64,000 bases of DNA from NCBI GenBank assembly GCA_036504815.1, contig DASXUN010000030.1, positions 186,001 through 250,000 on the forward strand. The letters are read 5' to 3'. Positions 61,432-64,000 of the stretch are shown here, piece by piece (position 1 is the first letter of the stretch; every line of letters starts with the position of its first letter). Made by a program: the position numbers and the translations under genes. The notes beneath the pieces are model-generated. The model was not told the DNA's origin. It made no database searches and was given only the letters and a program-made list of their open reading frames with translations. This DNA is from Gemmatimonadaceae bacterium. Lineage in GTDB: Bacteria; Gemmatimonadota; Gemmatimonadetes; Gemmatimonadales; Gemmatimonadaceae.

Positions 61432-63063
61432 TCAGATCTTGCGTTTCGGCGCGAAGATGAGTCGCAGCACCTTCGGCAGCGCGCGGATCGCCGCCGGCAC
61501 GGACGCGCCGTGCGCCGCCACGAGGAACGCGTCGATCTCCTCGCGGTGCGACGGGCCGTAGCCAAACCACCACGGCTGCCGCCACGCCTGGAACCAATCC
61601 GCCGTGATGGCCTTGGTGCGCACGCATTCCTGCAGGCCGAGGTCGCCGTGCACCTTCCCGAGGCCACTCGCCTTGTAGCCGCCGTGCGGCACGTCGCTCA
61701 CGCCCGCCGACGTGCAGGCGTCGTTGATCAGCACCGAACCGGCCTGCAGCCGCTGTGCCACGGCGACGCCGCGCGTCACGTCGGCCGTCCAAACGCTTGC
61801 CGAAAGTCCCTGCGTGGTCTCGTTGGCGCGCGCGATCGCCTCCTCGACGTCGCGCACCTTGAGGACCGGCAGGAGCGGGCCGAACGTCTCCTCCGTCATC
61901 ACGCGGCTCTCCGCGGGCACGGCGGTGAGAATCGTCGGCGGGAAGTAGCAGTCACCGGCCGGGATGTCGAGGCGCAGCGTCTCCACGGCGCCTCGCGCCA
62001 GCGCATCGGCGTGCTGCGCGGCGATCGTCGCGCGCTGCTCCGGGCGGATCATCGGTCCCACGTCGGTGGCATCATCCGTCCCCGGGCCGACCTTGAGCTG
62101 GCTCACGGCCCTGGTGAGCAGCGCCAGGAACTCATCGTAGACGCTGGCCTCGACGAACACGCGCTTGGCGGCGACGCACGTCTGGCCCGCGTTGGAGAAG
62201 CGACCCCACGCGATGCCGCTCGCGGCGTGCGCCAGGTCGGCGTCGGCGAGCACGATGGCGGGATCACTCCCGCCAAGTTCCAGCGCGCACGGAATGAGCC
62301 GCTGCGCACAGGCCACCGCGACCTTGCGCCCCGTCGCCTCGGAGCCGGTGAAGAAGACCTTGTCCACCGCCTCGCACAGCGCCGCGCCGGTGGCGCCCGC
62401 GCCGTGCACGACCTGATAGACGTCCGCGGGCACCCCGGCCTCGTGCAGGCACTCCTTCACCAGCTCCGCGATGCCCGGCGTCCACTCGCTCGGCTTGTTG
62501 ACGACCGCATTGCCGCAGAGCAGTGACGGCAGCGCGGAGCTGAGCGGCAGGAACATGGGGTAGTTCCACGGCGAGATGACGCCGACGACGCCGTAGGGCT
62601 CCCGTACGAGGGTTGCCCGCTTGCGCCATGCGGCGAGCATCGTGCTGCGACGCCACCGGGCGCGCAGGAAGCGCGGCGCGGCCGCCGCAAAGTGGTCGGC
62701 CAGCGCGAGGGTCACGCCGATGTCCACGCCGAGCGCTTCGCCAATGGGCTTGCCGTTCTCGCGGGCGACGAGCAGCGCCGCCTCCTCGCGCCGGGCGAGG
62801 AGTTTCTGCGTGAACAGCCGAATGGCGTCGGCGCGCACGCGCGGCGGAAGCGCGGCCCACGCTGGCTGAGCGGACCGGGCCCGCGCGACGGCAGCGTGGA
62901 CGGCTGCGGCGTCGGCTACGGGATAGCGCCTCCAGACCTCACCCGTGGCCGGGTCACGCGACTCCGGAAGCCGGCCGCCGGCCGTGGGTTGGATAGCGAG
63001 GGCTTCGGCATCAGGGCTGAGCACGAACGATTCCCGGGCGAGAGGTGACTCAGACAATGCCAC
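61432..63063 (-). CDS. Aldehyde dehydrogenase family protein
   Basis: 543 residues if started at GTG 63063. NAD-ALDH motifs: GVISPWNYPMFLPLSSALPSLLCGNAVVNKPSEWTP, GSEATGRKV, catalytic Glu in ALELGGSDPAIVLADAD and catalytic Cys in RFSNAGQTCVAAKRVFVE, then EETFGPLLPVLKV and AGVSDVPHGGYKASG. The GGSDP variant instead of GGKSP is seen in succinate-semialdehyde-type enzymes, but substrate is uncertain. Another GTG at 63105 could add 14 residues. It ends 43 bases before the YggT gene. Confidence 0.92.
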   Translation of the reverse strand: MALSESPLARESFVLSPDAEALAIQPTAGGRLPESRDPATGEVWRRYPVADAAAVHAAVARARSAQPAWAALPPRVRADAIRLFTQKLLARREEAALLVARENGKPIGEALGVDIGVTLALADHFAAAAPRFLRARWRRSTMLAAWRKRATLVREPYGVVGVISPWNYPMFLPLSSALPSLLCGNAVVNKPSEWTPGIAELVKECLHEAGVPADVYQVVHGAGATGAALCEAVDKVFFTGSEATGRKVAVACAQRLIPCALELGGSDPAIVLADADLAHAASGIAWGRFSNAGQTCVAAKRVFVEASVYDEFLALLTRAVSQLKVGPGTDDATDVGPMIRPEQRATIAAQHADALARGAVETLRLDIPAGDCYFPPTILTAVPAESRVMTEETFGPLLPVLKVRDVEEAIARANETTQGLSASVWTADVTRGVAVAQRLQAGSVLINDACTSAGVSDVPHGGYKASGLGKVHGDLGLQECVRTKAITADWFQAWRQPWWFGYGPSHREEIDAFLVAAHGASVPAAIRALPKVLRLIFAPKRKI

Positions 63064-63378
63064 GCTAACTGCGGGGCCGCCAGCGTGTAAGGAATGTGAC
63101 GCCACATCGTGGGGGCGGGTATGTGAAGTGCGGGATCGCGGCGAGGTACTGCTGTCAATTTCCGAACTGTACGCAGCCGCAAGCTGTTTGTTCGCAATGG
63201 GTTACGTGTTTAGCAGGTCGTACCAAGCGGGACGATGGAGGCCTCCAGCCGATCGGGGCGCCTCCTCGGGATCTCGATCCGGAGCGTGATGGCATCGCAA
63301 TCACGGCGCTTGGGGGCGGTAGCGAGGGAGGAGTCGCCCGGGGTATTGTGGGCTATCCAACCAGCCAACCCGACCCCC
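63064..63378. other. 315-base divergent gap before the sigma factor gene
   Basis: It contains the promoters of the aldehyde dehydrogenase and the ECF sigma gene. A weak + strand pair TTGTTC (63188-63193), 17 bases, TAGCAG (63211-63216) is the best sigma70-like match and is not strong. The sigma frame stays open back to ATG 63235, but that upstream part has little coding character. Confidence 0.3.
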
Positions 63379-63930
63379 GTGCGAGAGAACTCCGACATCG
63401 ACCCCGCGATCCCGTTGCGTGCGCGCGGCGGGGACATGGAGGCGTATGCGGAGCTCGTGGAGTTCTTCCACGTGCGTTGTCTGCGTTACGCGCGGTACAT
63501 GCTGGGCGACGACGAGGATGCGGAAGAGGCGGTGCAGGACACGTTCGTGCGGGTGTATGACCACTTGGGGCAGTTCCGCCAGGACGCCCGCTTCGAACCG
63601 TGGCTGTTCCGGATTCTCGCGAACCGGTGCCGGACGGCGCGCGAGCGCCGGCGGCGGCGTGAGTCGCTGGTGGTGACGGGCGAGTTGCCCGCCGTGGCGT
63701 CGGCGGTGGCGGTGGAGTCAGCGGAGACGTCGCGGGACGTGATGGAAGAGGTGGAGGCGGCGCTGGAGTCGCTGCCCGCGGAGCAGCGGGAGGCGTTCCT
63801 GCTGCGCCACGTGGAAGATCTGTCGTACGAGGACATGGCGGTCATTACCGGAGTGCGGCTTTCCGCACTTCGCATGCGGGTGAAACGCGCGTGTGACGCG
63901 TTGCGCATCCGCCTGCAACAGGAGAAGTGA
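63379..63930 (+). CDS. ECF-type RNA polymerase sigma factor
   Basis: 183 residues from GTG 63379. Region 2: AYAELVEFFHVRCLRYARYMLGDDEDAEEAVQDTFVRVYDHLGQFRQDARFEPWLFRILANRCRTARER; region 4: EEVEAALESLPAEQREAFLLRHVEDLSYEDMAVITGVRLSALRMRVKRACDALR. It directs transcription of a small regulon, usually held by a cognate anti-sigma, here the truncated next gene. The start was chosen to give the normal ECF length; upstream ATGs at 63235 and 63289 exist in frame. Confidence 0.9.
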   Translation: MRENSDIDPAIPLRARGGDMEAYAELVEFFHVRCLRYARYMLGDDEDAEEAVQDTFVRVYDHLGQFRQDARFEPWLFRILANRCRTARERRRRRESLVVTGELPAVASAVAVESAETSRDVMEEVEAALESLPAEQREAFLLRHVEDLSYEDMAVITGVRLSALRMRVKRACDALRIRLQQEK

Positions 63931-63931
63931 T

Positions 63932-64000
63932 ATGCTGGACGCACATGACGAACTGATCGATCGGGCGGCGGCGACGCTGCGGCGACGGCAGGCGCCGAAT
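63932..64000 (+). CDS. Putative anti-sigma factor, N-terminus only (cut by window edge)
   Basis: ATG 63932 lies one base after the sigma stop; 23 residues are visible (MLDAHDELIDRAAATLRRRQAP), with GGAGAAGTG upstream as ribosome site inside the sigma gene end. An anti-sigma gene is the usual partner in this position; the visible residues alone do not show it. Confidence 0.5.
   Translation, partial: MLDAHDELIDRAAATLRRRQAPN

Overview
The window is a dense, roughly two-thirds G+C bacterial chromosome segment with no rRNA, tRNA, IS element, prophage or CRISPR array that I can see. Gene content points to Gemmatimonadota or a close relative, with Acidobacteriota less likely: many secreted peptidases and BNR/sortilin-like proteins with Sec or lipoprotein signals, a cbb3 oxidase whose CcoN and CcoO are fused, a DHA2-type RND-free efflux set, and a Gram-negative outer membrane (TolC, porin, TonB-like lipoprotein). 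This taxonomic call is inference from gene content only.

Layout. 1-3.9 kb: a leftward efflux operon tetR-tolC-emrA-emrB with a TetR-type palindrome upstream. 4.1-12.7 kb: secreted CocE-type hydrolase, sortilin/VPS10-like BNR protein, and a coupled sialidase-like/DUF4091 lipoprotein. 12.7-21.2 kb: a complete leftward cbb3 oxidase locus ccoNO-Q-P // G-H-(TauE/SafE)-I-S, with coupled genes and an internal hairpin between ccoP and ccoG. 21.4-28.1 kb: TPCP-motif (P1B-5) metal ATPase, a 52-residue membrane protein, cyclophilin, TonB-like lipoprotein, endonuclease III, a conserved unknown, a proline-iminopeptidase-like hydrolase and an M28 peptidase. 28.2-45.9 kb: HEAT-repeat protein, half-size TauE/SafE, YtcJ-like amidohydrolase, two M61 peptidases on either side of a membrane hybrid histidine kinase, M24 and M14 peptidases, an EAL protein and a small membrane protein. 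46-51.7 kb: membrane protein plus sodium:solute symporter, acyl-CoA dehydrogenase, porin and a small secreted protein. 51.8-54.3 kb: AmmeMemoRadiSam genes (AmrB-AmrA fusion, then the radical SAM enzyme). 54.4-60 kb: metH plus a homocysteine methyltransferase/MTHFR fusion, preceded by what I read as a SAM-II riboswitch. 60-64 kb: degenerate receiver protein, DUF167, YggT, aldehyde dehydrogenase, and an ECF sigma factor followed by a cut-off putative anti-sigma gene.

How it fits together: the window describes an aerobic to microaerobic peptide-degrading heterotroph. Exported peptidases and hydrolases break down peptides, the porin and symporter import products, acyl-CoA and aldehyde dehydrogenases oxidise carbon skeletons, and cbb3 oxidase terminates respiration. 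Methionine/folate methyl transfer appears controlled by SAM.

The most notable non-gene signals are the SAM-II-like leader with an overlapping terminator before metH, a 27-base repeat shared between an intergenic gap and the inside of metH, and several families of short degenerate intergenic repeats.
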